Assembly (NCBI RefSeq): GCF_937890585.1
Contig: NZ_CALACG010000107.1
Coordinates: 1 to 7,706 of the forward strand
DNA: 7,706 nucleotides
Direction: 5' to 3'
Origin: an uncultured Campylobacter sp.
GTDB taxonomy: Bacteria; Campylobacterota; Campylobacteria; Campylobacterales; Campylobacteraceae
This document shows, in pieces, positions 1 through 7,706 of the stretch (position 1 is its first letter; every line of letters begins with the position of its first letter). Below the pieces are notes generated by a model. That model did no database searches, was not told the DNA's origin, and was given only the letters and a program-made list of their open reading frames with translations. The position numbers were made by a program, and so were the translations under genes.

Positions 1-503
1 TCTCTTATCATCACACGCTCTCTAGCCGTCACATAAGCGTTCCAGTCGGCCTCATCCTCTTCGTGCATGTTCTCTATCTTTGCTAGCCTCTCATCCTGCG
101 CCCTTAGATAAAGGCTCAAATTTCTCTTTGGAAAGATAGGCATCGCAATCCTTGCGTAGTAAATTTCATCTTTTTTAAATTTATCTTCGCTTATTTTTAT
201 ATGTGTAAAGCCGATCTCATCGATATCTGCGCTCTCTTTTAGTGGCAGATACTGCTTGTGCTCATTTTTTATATAATCACTAAGCGCGTCGATCTTTCTA
301 TGAAGCTCGATGACAAGCGTTAGCAAGACTTGGTCGCTCTCTTTGGTCTCGCCGCGTGATTTGGCTCGCTTTAGCCACGCTCCAAGCGCATCTTCATCGC
401 CTGGCAATATAGAGTTAAATTCTCTTAAAAATTTCTCGTCCCCCGAGCTATCGCACTCATAAACCATGCTAAGAGGCGCTTTAAAAAGCCTTACTTCGCT
501 CAT
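1..503 (-). CDS. Hypothetical protein, possibly PilZ-like, 3' end cut off by the window edge
   Basis: The reading frame runs leftward from an ATG at 503 and stays open for 167 codons to the window edge, so the C-terminus is missing. Its ATG overlaps the TGA of mqnP as ATGA, which suggests translational coupling and one operon. The visible protein is soluble and charged, with no signal peptide or membrane segment. It has an N-terminal segment of about 60 residues, a probable short helix around ELHRKIDALSDYI (66-78), then a beta-rich part with YYARIAMPIFPKR (115-127) and the end WNAYVTARERVMIR (154-167). The IPxFPKR strand and the terminal RE-rich helix recall PilZ-type proteins of Campylobacterota, but I see no clear RxxxR plus DxSxxG c-di-GMP motif, so that assignment is a weak guess. 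The open frame, codon use and coupling make it a confident gene; its function is not recognised. Confidence 0.8.
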   Translation of the reverse strand, partial: MSEVRLFKAPLSMVYECDSSGDEKFLREFNSILPGDEDALGAWLKRAKSRGETKESDQVLLTLVIELHRKIDALSDYIKNEHKQYLPLKESADIDEIGFTHIKISEDKFKKDEIYYARIAMPIFPKRNLSLYLRAQDERLAKIENMHEEDEADWNAYVTARERVMIR

Positions 504-1360
504 AATACGCTTATCCAAACAAAGATAAAAAATAAAATTCCCAAGTAGCCATTTAGTGTGAAAAACGCCCTGTCTATCTTACTAAAGTCACGCCTTACGA
601 TCCTATGCTCGAAAAATAAGATCACGCCACTTACCACAATGCCAAAAAACGCCATCGCCCCAAGTCCAGCCGCCCAAGCAAAAAGTAGCCAGAGTATAAA
701 AGCTAAGGCGTGAAAAATAGCTGATAAAAAGAGTGTCGCCTTGTCGCCATATATCGCTGGTATGCTAAAGAGCTTGTTTTCTTGGTCAAATTTAATATCC
801 TGCAGCGAGTAAAGCAGGTCAAATCCAGCCACCCAAAATGTCACACCAAGGCAAAGTAGGACGCTCCAAAGCGGTATGGCAGCGCTTACTGCGACCACGC
901 CAGCGATAGGAGCAAGTCCAAGACTAAGGCCTAGCACCAAGTGCGCTAGCTCGCTAAAGCGCTTAAATAGCGAGTATCCGCCAAGCACGGCAAGGATAGG
1001 GAAGCTTAGCCAAAATGCGAGCGAATTTACAAAATAAGCGCAGATGATAAAGATAAGCGCGTTTGCTGCGATGAAAAGCTGCATATTGCCCTTGCCGATG
1101 CGCCCATCTACGCTTGGACGGCTTGCGGTGCGTGGGTTTAGCTTGTCGATGTCTTCGTCTTGGTATCTGTTAAACGCCATGGCGAAATTTCTAGCGCTGA
1201 CTGCGCAAAGAGTGCCTAAAATAAGCAGTTTAAAGCCAAACCAAGCCGAGCCATTTTCTATCTTGCTCGCAACTATCATCGCCACAAAGATAAAGGGCAG
1301 GGCAAAAACCGAGTGCTTAAAAACGATGAGTTCTGCGATATCTTTTAGCTTTTTGATCAT
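500..1360 (-). CDS. mqnP: UbiA-family prenyltransferase, probably menaquinone (futalosine pathway) MqnP
   Basis: Integral membrane enzyme expected to attach the polyprenyl tail to 1,4-dihydroxy-6-naphthoate in the futalosine route to menaquinone, in the inner membrane. The first diphosphate/Mg site is NRYQDEDID (N64, D68, D72), followed by NPRTASRP. The second is the D181-to-D192 stretch with YSLQDIKFD (D188, D192). About eight or nine hydrophobic helices fill the rest, and the 286 residues match the family. The UbiA family is certain. The choice of MqnP over 4-hydroxybenzoate transferase rests on the RNFAMAFNR context and on established knowledge that Campylobacter makes menaquinone through futalosine. 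An ATG at 1372 would add four residues but has no spaced ribosome binding site. The ATG at 1360 has GGA 7 nt upstream and gives the usual MIKK start, so I chose it. The gene is divergent from the FAD oxidoreductase and coupled to the next minus-strand gene by ATGA. Confidence 0.9.
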   Translation of the reverse strand: MIKKLKDIAELIVFKHSVFALPFIFVAMIVASKIENGSAWFGFKLLILGTLCAVSARNFAMAFNRYQDEDIDKLNPRTASRPSVDGRIGKGNMQLFIAANALIFIICAYFVNSLAFWLSFPILAVLGGYSLFKRFSELAHLVLGLSLGLAPIAGVVAVSAAIPLWSVLLCLGVTFWVAGFDLLYSLQDIKFDQENKLFSIPAIYGDKATLFLSAIFHALAFILWLLFAWAAGLGAMAFFGIVVSGVILFFEHRIVRRDFSKIDRAFFTLNGYLGILFFIFVWISVL

Positions 1361-1390
1361 ATAAATTTCCATCTTTTTAAAAAGTGTCTG

Positions 1391-1396
1391 ATTTTA
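1391..1396 (-). promoter_or_regulatory. Candidate -10 box for mqnP
   Basis: Reading leftward, TAAAAT lies about 30 nt before the mqnP ATG in the 102-nt divergent gap. No good -35 box is visible, which is normal for Campylobacter sigma-70 promoters. A perfect 12-bp palindrome, CTTTTTAAAAAG (1373-1384), lies between this box and the start codon, at about the expected transcription start. The call rests on position and composition only. Confidence 0.3.
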
Positions 1397-1421
1397 CACC
1401 ATTTTGCTTTAAATCTAAATT

Positions 1422-1429
1422 TATATTAT
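1422..1429 (+). promoter_or_regulatory. Candidate -10 region for the oxidoreductase-miaA operon
   Basis: TATATTAT lies about 34 nt before the oxidoreductase ATG, preceded by the T/A-rich stretch 1401-1421. Transcription would begin near 1436, leaving a short leader that carries AAAGGG (1452-1457) as ribosome binding site. There is no convincing -35 box. Confidence 0.35.
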
Positions 1430-1462
1430 CATTGCGAGAGTAATTTAAAATAAAGGGTTATG

Positions 1463-2677
1463 ATGAGTAAAATAGCGATTATCGGAGATAGTTTTAGTGC
1501 GTTGTTTACGGCGTTTGAGCTAGCTAAAAAGGGTGAGGAAATTTTAGTTATTAGTAGCCAAAAAGATGAGTTTGAAAGCGGAATTTTAACCCCATTTAAC
1601 ACCCCAGCGCTCGCAAGAGATGGAGCGATATCTAGCTCGTTTTTGGGGCTAGTTAGTAAAAAAAGCGAGCTTGATATAGCGCTTTGCCTAAATGAAAACT
1701 TTAGGGCTTGGATGGCGAATTTTACGCTTAAATCAACAAAGGCTCACGATAAAAAGATGAGAATTTTGTTTAAGAAATTTGGACAAAAGAGCTTTGAAAT
1801 TTTAAAAGAGCTAAACGAAAAATATCCGCAGATAAAATTTGAAAAAAGTGGCGTTTATCTCATCTTTAGCGAGGATGAGAGCTTTAAAAAGAGGCTTGAT
1901 GAGACAAGGGTCGCTGATAGCGAGCAAGAAATTTTAAGCGTGGATAGTGAGCTAGCAAATTTTGGTCTGATAAATAAAAACATAAAAGGTGTGCTAAATT
2001 TAAGCAAAAACGCAAGTATCGACACAGGTGAGCTAAAAAAGGCGCTTGTTAGCGAGCTAAATGAGCTTGGAGCGCAGTTTATAAATGATGAAATTTATGA
2101 GCTAAAAACGCAGAGGCAAGCCGTGCAAAAGGCTGTTGGCAGTGCTGGCGAATACGAGGCTGATAGCTTTGTCGTGGCTAGTAGAAATTTGGAGCTTTCA
2201 AGCAAGCTTGGGACAAATTTAAGCGCCATTTTGGCTAAATTTTACACGATCGACCTTGTGCTAAGCGAGGGTCAGATCCCTAAAAAACCGATCATTTTAA
2301 ATGATATGTTTGCCAAAATTTATCCAACCAAAAATGGCGTCACGATCATCACAAATTTACAAGTGGGCGCGATCGATACGCTCGTTAAAACAGAAAAGAT
2401 CAACGCATTTTTAAACGAGCTAAAAAGGCACCTTGGCATAAGCGAGCTAAAAGAGCCTAGTTTTAGGGCAAATTTCGTGCTTCTTAGCTCAAACGACAAG
2501 CCAGCGATCGGACGTGATGAGACCTATCAAAATTTACTCTATAACCAAGCGTACGGGCTAAATGAACTAAGCTTTGCACCGCACTTTGCAGGCGTTTTGG
2601 CTGATCTTATAAAAGAGGGCAAAAGCAACGAAGATAGCGATGAAATTTTACTTTTTAGCTCACTTTACGAGGGCTAA
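1463..2677 (+). CDS. DadA-like FAD-dependent oxidoreductase (DAO fold) with altered nucleotide-binding motif
   Basis: The 404-residue protein aligns by eye with the D-amino-acid dehydrogenase/DAO superfamily. It starts with a beta-alpha-beta unit, [21 protein letters not shown] (4-24 region). It has a central [13 protein letters not shown] (183-195) like the DTGE segment of DadA, an ADSFVVAS strand (233-240), and a C-terminal [10 protein letters not shown] (343-352) matching the family's PDGLPVIG, followed by [11 protein letters not shown] where DadA has GHGTLGW. The odd point is the Rossmann motif: GxGxxG reads G8-D-S10-F-S-A13, so two of three glycines are replaced, and the acidic residue normally ending beta-2 is a serine (ILVISS). 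FAD binding may therefore be weakened or differ; substrate unknown. I chose the second of two adjacent ATGs because AAAGGG is 5 nt before it (the ATG at 1460 has only 2 nt). It ends 2 nt before the miaA start, so the two are almost certainly cotranscribed. Confidence 0.75.
   Translation: MSKIAIIGDSFSALFTAFELAKKGEEILVISSQKDEFESGILTPFNTPALARDGAISSSFLGLVSKKSELDIALCLNENFRAWMANFTLKSTKAHDKKMRILFKKFGQKSFEILKELNEKYPQIKFEKSGVYLIFSEDESFKKRLDETRVADSEQEILSVDSELANFGLINKNIKGVLNLSKNASIDTGELKKALVSELNELGAQFINDEIYELKTQRQAVQKAVGSAGEYEADSFVVASRNLELSSKLGTNLSAILAKFYTIDLVLSEGQIPKKPIILNDMFAKIYPTKNGVTIITNLQVGAIDTLVKTEKINAFLNELKRHLGISELKEPSFRANFVLLSSNDKPAIGRDETYQNLLYNQAYGLNELSFAPHFAGVLADLIKEGKSNEDSDEILLFSSLYEG
2669..2673 (+). 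promoter_or_regulatory. Ribosome binding site that supports the TTG start of miaA
   Basis: GAGGG lies inside the last codons of the upstream oxidoreductase gene, 6 nt before the TTG at 2680. This spacing is good and explains why miaA can start at TTG directly after the upstream stop. Confidence 0.55.
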
Positions 2678-2679
2678 AT

Positions 2680-3555
2680 TTGTTTAAAGAGCTCGCGCTA
2701 ATTGGCACCACAGCAAGCGGTAAGAGCGATCTAGCCTTTGAGCTAGCAAAGGAATTTAATGGCGTCATCTTAAGCCTTGACTCACTCGCACTTTATAAAG
2801 AGATAGATATCGCTAGCGCAAAGCCAAAGCCTTGGCAGCTAGAGGTTGTGAGGCACTTTGGGGTGGATGAAATTTACCCTGATGAGGATTTTAGCGTTGG
2901 GGCGTTTTTTGAAATTTACAAAAACGCAAAGGAATTTGCGCTCTCACAAGGCTGTCCGCTCATCATCACAGGCGGGAGCGGCTTTTATCTAAAGGCGATG
3001 CTTCGCGGTCTTGCACCAGACGTGCCAAAATGCGAGATAAATTTAAGCAACGAGGAAATTTACGAGCTAGCTTTACAAAACGACCCTGAGTTTGCAGGCA
3101 AATTTAGCCAAAACGACTCTTATCGCCTCGAAAAATGGTATCAAATTTATAAATTTAGCGGCCAAATCCCAAGCGTTTGGTTAAAGCAAAATACCAAAGA
3201 GAGTGTCATAAAAGAGCTTGCGATATTTGAAATTTTATGGGATAAAGAGGAGCTTAGAGCTCGCATCGCAAAGCGAACGAAAAATATGCTAGGTGAGGGC
3301 TTGATAGATGAGGCAAAGTTTTTATTTGACAAGTATAAAAGCGAGCCAAAGCCTTTAAAATCAATAGGTCTAAAGGAGTGCAAGCAGTTTTTGGAGGGTG
3401 AAATTTCAAAAAGTGAGCTAGAAACGCTCATCGCCACGCATACAGCCCAGCTTGCTAAGCGTCAGCGAACCTTTAATAGATCGCAGTTTGAGAAGAAATT
3501 TGTTGGCGACTTGGCGCAGACTAGAAGTGAAATTTTGAAGTTTTTAAAAGGTTAA
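2680..3555 (+). CDS. miaA: tRNA dimethylallyltransferase MiaA
   Basis: Cytoplasmic enzyme that transfers a dimethylallyl group to N6 of A37 in tRNAs reading UNN codons; the i6A made can be methylthiolated by the Fe-S enzyme MiaB. The P-loop is GTTASGKS (9-16). It is followed by [19 protein letters not shown] (31-49), the family's substrate-binding DSxxxYxxxDIxTAKP, then [18 protein letters not shown] (59-76) and [16 protein letters not shown] (93-108). Near the C-terminus, [17 protein letters not shown] and the LAKRQRTF motif are typical. The 291 residues are slightly shorter than the roughly 316 of E. coli MiaA and appear complete. The start is TTG, 2 nt after the stop of the oxidoreductase gene, with GAGGG 6 nt upstream; no ATG fits, because the P-loop lies only nine residues in. 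It is convergent with nifU across a 74-nt gap. Confidence 0.96.
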   Translation: MFKELALIGTTASGKSDLAFELAKEFNGVILSLDSLALYKEIDIASAKPKPWQLEVVRHFGVDEIYPDEDFSVGAFFEIYKNAKEFALSQGCPLIITGGSGFYLKAMLRGLAPDVPKCEINLSNEEIYELALQNDPEFAGKFSQNDSYRLEKWYQIYKFSGQIPSVWLKQNTKESVIKELAIFEILWDKEELRARIAKRTKNMLGEGLIDEAKFLFDKYKSEPKPLKSIGLKECKQFLEGEISKSELETLIATHTAQLAKRQRTFNRSQFEKKFVGDLAQTRSEILKFLKG

Positions 3556-3590
3556 ATTTAAATTGTCTAGGTGGTAAATTTAATTTAGCA

Positions 3591-3597
3591 GGGGGGG
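3591..3597. repeat. Homopolymeric G7 tract between convergent genes
   Basis: Seven consecutive G residues lie between the miaA stop and the nifU stop, directly before the hairpin at 3598. Campylobacter uses longer poly-G tracts (usually eight or more) as slippery phase-variation sites. This tract is short and outside any reading frame, so a switching role is doubtful. Confidence 0.5.
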
Positions 3598-3631
3598 CGA
3601 ACAGCTCCAAAAGAAGCCGTTCGATAAATTT
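3598..3631. terminator. Hairpin between convergent miaA and nifU, possible bidirectional terminator
   Basis: CGAACAGCT (3598-3606) pairs with AGCCGTTCG (3615-3623) except for one A-C mismatch, giving a nine-position stem with an eight-base loop. On the plus strand it is followed by ATAAATTTA, a weak U-tract. On the minus strand it is followed by C7 and no T run. Its place between two convergent genes fits a terminator, but the tails are poor. Confidence 0.4.
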
Positions 3632-4622
3632 ATATAGGCATGACCCTGATTTTTGGGCTTAGGCTCTCTTGTAAGACATTTTCTATCGCATAAAGCGTGC
3701 CAGTCGAGCCGCTCGCACAGCCAGAGCAAGCGCCAAGATAGCGGATATAAACGTCGATATTTTCGCCATTATCGTTTCTGATGTCTATGATCTCTAAATT
3801 TCCGCCGTCCATCATAAGCATCGGGCGGATCTCTTTATCGATGATCGACTCGATCGCTTTTAGCTGGCCAACCATCGTCATGCTCTCAAAGCTAACGTCG
3901 CTAAGTGTGTTGTTTGCTTGAGCATTTGCCTGAGCTTCGAGCCTCTCTTGCTCCATCTCAGCCCTCGTATCGCGTAAGATATCAACTAGATAATAATCTT
4001 TTTTCTCGTGTCCGCCAGGTCTAACGCATGATTTACAAAATGCGCCTGCTTTGGTGTATTGCGTGATCTCCTCAACTGTGTGAAGGTCGTTTAGTCTTAT
4101 CACCTCTTTGATCGTGCCAAGGCTCACTCTAGCGCACTCGCAAACGATGATCTCATCTTCAAAGTGCTCTGGGTCTATGCCCTTGTAGCTTGCAGCAGCT
4201 GCCTTGATAACGTCATACGCCATAACCGAGCAGTGCATCTTTTGAGGTGGCACAGCTGGAGTATCTGGGTTGTCACGCATAGCTCTTTCGACATCAAGGT
4301 TTGTGATCTTAACCGCCTCATCGACTGTTTTGCCGATGCAAAGCTCAGCCATCGTATCAGAGCTAGCTATAGCCGTACCACAGCCAAAGCTTTTAAATTT
4401 AGCGTCTATTATCTTGTCAGTTTTCTCATCAACGAGCCAGTAAAGCCTTACCGCATCACCGCAGCTTTCCGCGCCAAAGTCAGCGATGATGAGCTTTGCG
4501 TTTGCTTTTTTGGCGTCTTCTTCGGTTAGCTCGCCCATGAATTTAGGATTATTCATCCTATCTTGCACTACCTTTGAGTATTCATCCCAGATAGAGCCGC
4601 CGATTAAGTTATTTTTTGCCAT
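3630..4622 (-). CDS. nifU: NifU-type Fe-S cluster scaffold protein, three domains
   Basis: Cytoplasmic scaffold on which Fe-S clusters are built with sulfur from NifS before transfer to apo-proteins. All three NifU domains are present. The IscU-like N-terminal domain has C54 (ESCGD), C81 (FGCGTA) and C131 (KMHCS). The central [2Fe-2S] BFD-like domain has C161, C163, C196 and C199 (CEC and CKSC). A linker rich in E, Q, A and N (about 221-240) follows. The C-terminal Nfu domain has the MDGGNLEI segment and C299-SG-C302. All nine key cysteines are intact. The 330 residues match Helicobacter and Campylobacter NifU. AAAGGA lies about 5 nt before the ATG. The gene starts 16 nt after the nifS stop, so the two form an operon. 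In Campylobacterota this NIF system is the general Fe-S machinery rather than a nitrogen fixation system, and no other nif gene is seen here. Confidence 0.97.
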   Translation of the reverse strand: MAKNNLIGGSIWDEYSKVVQDRMNNPKFMGELTEEDAKKANAKLIIADFGAESCGDAVRLYWLVDEKTDKIIDAKFKSFGCGTAIASSDTMAELCIGKTVDEAVKITNLDVERAMRDNPDTPAVPPQKMHCSVMAYDVIKAAAASYKGIDPEHFEDEIIVCECARVSLGTIKEVIRLNDLHTVEEITQYTKAGAFCKSCVRPGGHEKKDYYLVDILRDTRAEMEQERLEAQANAQANNTLSDVSFESMTMVGQLKAIESIIDKEIRPMLMMDGGNLEIIDIRNDNGENIDVYIRYLGACSGCASGSTGTLYAIENVLQESLSPKIRVMPI

Positions 4623-4638
4623 GTTTTTCCTTTAAATT

Positions 4639-5950
<1,312 letters not shown>

Positions 5951-5965
5951 AAGGAAGGATTGAAA

Positions 5966-6727
5966 ATGTCCAAAATAATAGATACTCATACACATATTTA
6001 TGATGAGCAGTTTCAGGAAGATTTTGACGATGTTATGAAAAATATAGAGGAACAGATGGAAGGAATTGTAAGTATTGGCTTCGATATGGAAAGTTCATTG
6101 AAAAGTATAGAACTTGCAAATAAATATGATTTTATTCATGCAGTGATTGGAATACATCCTGTAGATATTAAAAAATATAACGCTGAAGTCGACAAGGAAC
6201 TGGAAAGATTGGCACTGAGTGAAAAAAAGGTTGTTGCAATAGGGGAAATAGGGCTTGACTATCATTGGATGGAAGATCCGGAAGAAGTGCAGAAGGAAGG
6301 ATTCAGAAGGCAGATAGAACTTGCTGAAAGAGTGAAATTGCCGATAGTGATTCATACAAGGGAAGCATTACAGGATACACTTGATATTTTAAAGGAATAT
6401 CCAAATGTAGGAGGAATACTTCACTGCTATCCTGGATCTTTTCAGGCGGCAAAGCCTTTTCTTGACAGATACTATATAGGAGTAGGCGGAACAGTTACTT
6501 TTAAGAATAACAGAAAAACAAAGGAACTGGTAAAAGAGTTGCCTCTTGATAAGATAGTTCTTGAGACAGACTGCCCTTATTTGACTCCTGTACCTTTCAG
6601 AGGAAAGAGGAATCAGCCTGTCTATACAAAGTATGTTGCTGAAGAAATAGCGGCAATAAAGGGATTTTCTGTAGAGGAAGTAATAAAAGTTACGACTGAA
6701 AATGCCAAGAAAATATATAATCTGTAG
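5966..6727 (+). CDS. tatD: TatD-family metal-dependent deoxyribonuclease
   Basis: Member of the TatD amidohydrolase-fold family: cytoplasmic, metal-dependent enzymes with 3'-5' exonuclease and DNA repair roles in studied homologues. All expected metal ligands are visible: H8 and H10 in DTHTHIYD, E94 in AIGEIGLDYHW, H130 in PIVIHTREA, H153 in GGILHCYPGS, and D202 in VLETDCPYLTP. PVPFRGKRNQP (208-218) is also characteristic. The 253 residues match the usual family length. The start at 5966 is chosen because AAGGAAGGA lies 6 nt upstream and the family begins directly with the HxH strand. An upstream in-frame ATG at 5921 would add 15 unconserved residues. Codons (GGA, AGA, ATA, GAA) differ sharply from those of nifS next door and resemble Leptotrichia. 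acpS follows 15 nt later, so the two are cotranscribed. Confidence 0.95.
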   Translation: MSKIIDTHTHIYDEQFQEDFDDVMKNIEEQMEGIVSIGFDMESSLKSIELANKYDFIHAVIGIHPVDIKKYNAEVDKELERLALSEKKVVAIGEIGLDYHWMEDPEEVQKEGFRRQIELAERVKLPIVIHTREALQDTLDILKEYPNVGGILHCYPGSFQAAKPFLDRYYIGVGGTVTFKNNRKTKELVKELPLDKIVLETDCPYLTPVPFRGKRNQPVYTKYVAEEIAAIKGFSVEEVIKVTTENAKKIYNL

Positions 6728-6742
6728 ATTGAAGGAGAAATG

Positions 6743-7111
6743 ATGAAAATATATGGAATAGGAACTGATATCATTGAAATAAGCAGGATAAGGGAAGCTA
6801 TTAACAGAACTTCATCATTTAAAAGGAAAGTTTATACTGAAAAGGAAATAGAATACATAGAAAAGAAGAAGGAGCCCTATGCCAGTTATGCCGGAAGATT
6901 TGCCGCAAAAGAGGCAGTTTCAAAAGCACTTGGAACAGGTGTGAGGGGCTTTTCTTTAAATGATGTGGAAATACTTAATGATGAGCTGGGGAAGCCCACT
7001 GTTACCCTTTACAATAATCTTCTAAATCATGCAGAAGACCTTAAAATACAGATAAGTATTTCACATAGCAGGGAATATGCCGTTTCTACTGTTATTATCT
7101 ATAAAGAATAA
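6743..7111 (+). CDS. acpS: Holo-[acyl-carrier-protein] synthase AcpS
   Basis: Transfers 4'-phosphopantetheine from CoA to a serine of acyl carrier protein, switching on fatty acid synthesis; small cytoplasmic enzyme, usually a trimer. The N-terminal motif GIGTDIIEISRI (5-16) carries the metal-binding D9. The second motif RFAAKEAVSKALGTG (52-66) carries E57. FSLNDVEILNDELGKP and the C-terminal ISISHSREYAVSTVII complete the family pattern. The 122 residues are typical and the gene is intact. Two ATGs are adjacent; the second (6743) is preferred because AAGGAG is 5 nt before it, against 2 nt for 6740. It lies 15 nt after tatD in the same Leptotrichia-like codon style, so one operon is likely. 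Confidence 0.95.
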   Translation: MKIYGIGTDIIEISRIREAINRTSSFKRKVYTEKEIEYIEKKKEPYASYAGRFAAKEAVSKALGTGVRGFSLNDVEILNDELGKPTVTLYNNLLNHAEDLKIQISISHSREYAVSTVIIYKE

Positions 7112-7196
7112 AAAAATGAAAGAAAAAATTTTGAATATATTGAATATAAAATTGATGAAAAAGACAGCAACTGAAAATCTATAAGGAGAAATTTAA

Positions 7197-7541
7197 ATGA
7201 AGAATCACAAAATCAAGGGATATCTGAAAAATAAAATGTTTGAAGTTGAAATTGATTTGAAAAATGTAAAAAATAGTAGCAGTTTTTTTAAGGAAATGGA
7301 TGATGTTTTTCATTTTCCTCCTTATTTTAGAAAAAACTCATATGATTCCCTAAATGACTGTATGAGAGATTTAAGCTGGATAGAAGAAGATGAGATTATT
7401 ATTATTTTTAAAAATTTAAAATTCTTAAAGGAAAGAAATGAAAAGTTGTTTTTAGATATATCTGCTTCTTTAGAATTATATAGGGATTTCTGGGATAACA
7501 GTGTAAATTCAAAAAATAATGTAAGGATTATTATAGAGTAA
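7197..7541 (+). CDS. Barstar-family protein (ribonuclease inhibitor-like)
   Basis: A small acidic protein of 114 residues that looks like the barstar fold, whose founding member blocks the RNase barnase. The core motif PPYFRKNSYDSLNDCMRDLSW (41-61) parallels barstar PEYYGENLDALWDCL. D50 and D54 keep the D-x3-D spacing of the barnase-binding D35 and D39. It differs by having R in place of G after YF and one extra residue between N and D. The strand EIIIIFKN (66-73) and the final NVRIIIE correspond to the last barstar strands. The start is clear, with AAGGAG 8 nt before the ATG. It follows acpS by 85 nt. No barnase-like or other toxin gene is visible on either side in this window, so it may be an orphan immunity protein or regulate a host RNase; the partner is unknown. 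Confidence 0.8.
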   Translation: MKNHKIKGYLKNKMFEVEIDLKNVKNSSSFFKEMDDVFHFPPYFRKNSYDSLNDCMRDLSWIEEDEIIIIFKNLKFLKERNEKLFLDISASLELYRDFWDNSVNSKNNVRIIIE

Positions 7542-7575
7542 ATTTTTAAAGGGTTATCATGAATATTGAAATAAT

Positions 7576-7624
7576 AAAAAAGGGGAAAATAATGATTGTA
7601 AAAAAGATTTTCTCCTTATTTTAG
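7576..7624. terminator. Bidirectional intrinsic terminator after the barstar gene
   Basis: AAGGGGAAAAT (7580-7590) pairs with ATTTTCTCCTT (7607-7617) over 11 positions with one G-U wobble, around a 16-nt loop. On the plus strand the stem is followed by ATTTTAG, an acceptable tail that would end the tatD-acpS-barstar transcript. On the minus strand it is followed by TTTTATTATT, a better U-tract, as expected if a minus-strand gene ends just to the right. Confidence 0.6.
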
Positions 7625-7657
7625 AATAAAATCTAATAATACTTAAGATTAAAGGAA

Positions 7658-7706
7658 TTATTCACTTTTCAAATACAAATCATAAAAATCAGAATAATAC
7701 AAATGC
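7658..7706 (-). CDS. Possible C-terminal fragment of a minus-strand gene, cut by the window edge
   Basis: Reading leftward from the window edge, one frame gives HLYYSDFYDLYLKSE followed by TAA. Fifteen codons are too few to identify a family. The protein-like composition, the other two minus frames closing within this short stretch, and the minus-strand terminator signal just downstream (7576-7617) make a real gene end plausible but unproven. Confidence 0.3.
   Translation of the reverse strand, partial: HLYYSDFYDLYLKSE

Noticed and set aside
4164..4529. Open frame on the strand opposite nifU, and similar ones opposite mqnP, miaA, nifS and tatD.
   Set aside because: They lie wholly inside strongly recognised genes in other frames, with no family similarity and no start signals.
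7116..7184. A 22-codon open frame between acpS and the barstar gene (starts MKEKILNI, ends at a TAA touching the next ribosome binding site).
   Set aside because: No ribosome binding site before its ATG, low-complexity A-rich sequence, and no recognisable family. It is probably chance, or at most a leader or remnant.
7559..7624. A 21-codon open frame (starts MNIEIIKK) after the barstar gene, with AAAGGG 5 nt upstream.
   Set aside because: Most of it is the terminator hairpin itself and the product is a short lysine/isoleucine-rich peptide. The ribosome binding site makes it slightly tempting, but I do not count it as a gene.

Overview
The window reads as two pieces of DNA with different ancestry joined in an AT-rich stretch at about 5887-5950. 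Positions 1 to about 5890 look like a Campylobacter, probably of the concisus/showae/rectus type. The signs are a very high density of AAATTT, AAATTTA and GAAATTTA words, GC-containing codons such as AGC, GCG and CTA, a T-rich Campylobacter-style promoter, a prenyltransferase of the futalosine menaquinone type, and a NIF-type Fe-S assembly pair used as the housekeeping system. From about 5950 to the end the DNA looks like an AT-rich Fusobacteriota or Firmicutes-like genome, most likely Leptotrichia or a relative: codons rich in GGA, AGA, ATA and GAA, strong AAGGAG ribosome binding sites, and almost no AAATTT words. Species names are my judgement from style and were not checked by a search.

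Campylobacter-like part. On the minus strand (reading leftward) lies mqnP, a menaquinone prenyltransferase, translationally coupled by an ATGA overlap to an unfinished gene at the left edge that may be PilZ-like. Divergent from mqnP, on the plus strand, a DadA-like FAD oxidoreductase with a degenerate nucleotide-binding motif is followed 2 nt later by miaA (tRNA A37 dimethylallyltransferase). Convergent to miaA, on the minus strand, lies nifS-nifU (cysteine desulfurase and three-domain Fe-S scaffold), 16 nt apart, transcribed from a clear TATAAT promoter near 5881. A G7 tract and a hairpin sit between the convergent miaA and nifU ends.

Fusobacterial-like part. A tight plus-strand run carries tatD (metal-dependent deoxyribonuclease family), acpS (holo-ACP synthase) and, 85 nt later, a barstar-family protein. 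A hairpin at 7576-7624 can terminate transcription from both sides. A few codons at the right edge may be the tail of a minus-strand gene.

Most genes are housekeeping: quinone synthesis, tRNA modification, Fe-S cluster assembly, nuclease, lipid carrier activation. I see no CRISPR array, transposase, integrase, tRNA or rRNA, and no convincing new multi-gene system. The most notable point is the abrupt change of genome style at the nifS/tatD boundary, which is either a metagenome assembly chimera (both genera share the oral habitat) or a transfer junction. The chimera is the more likely explanation.
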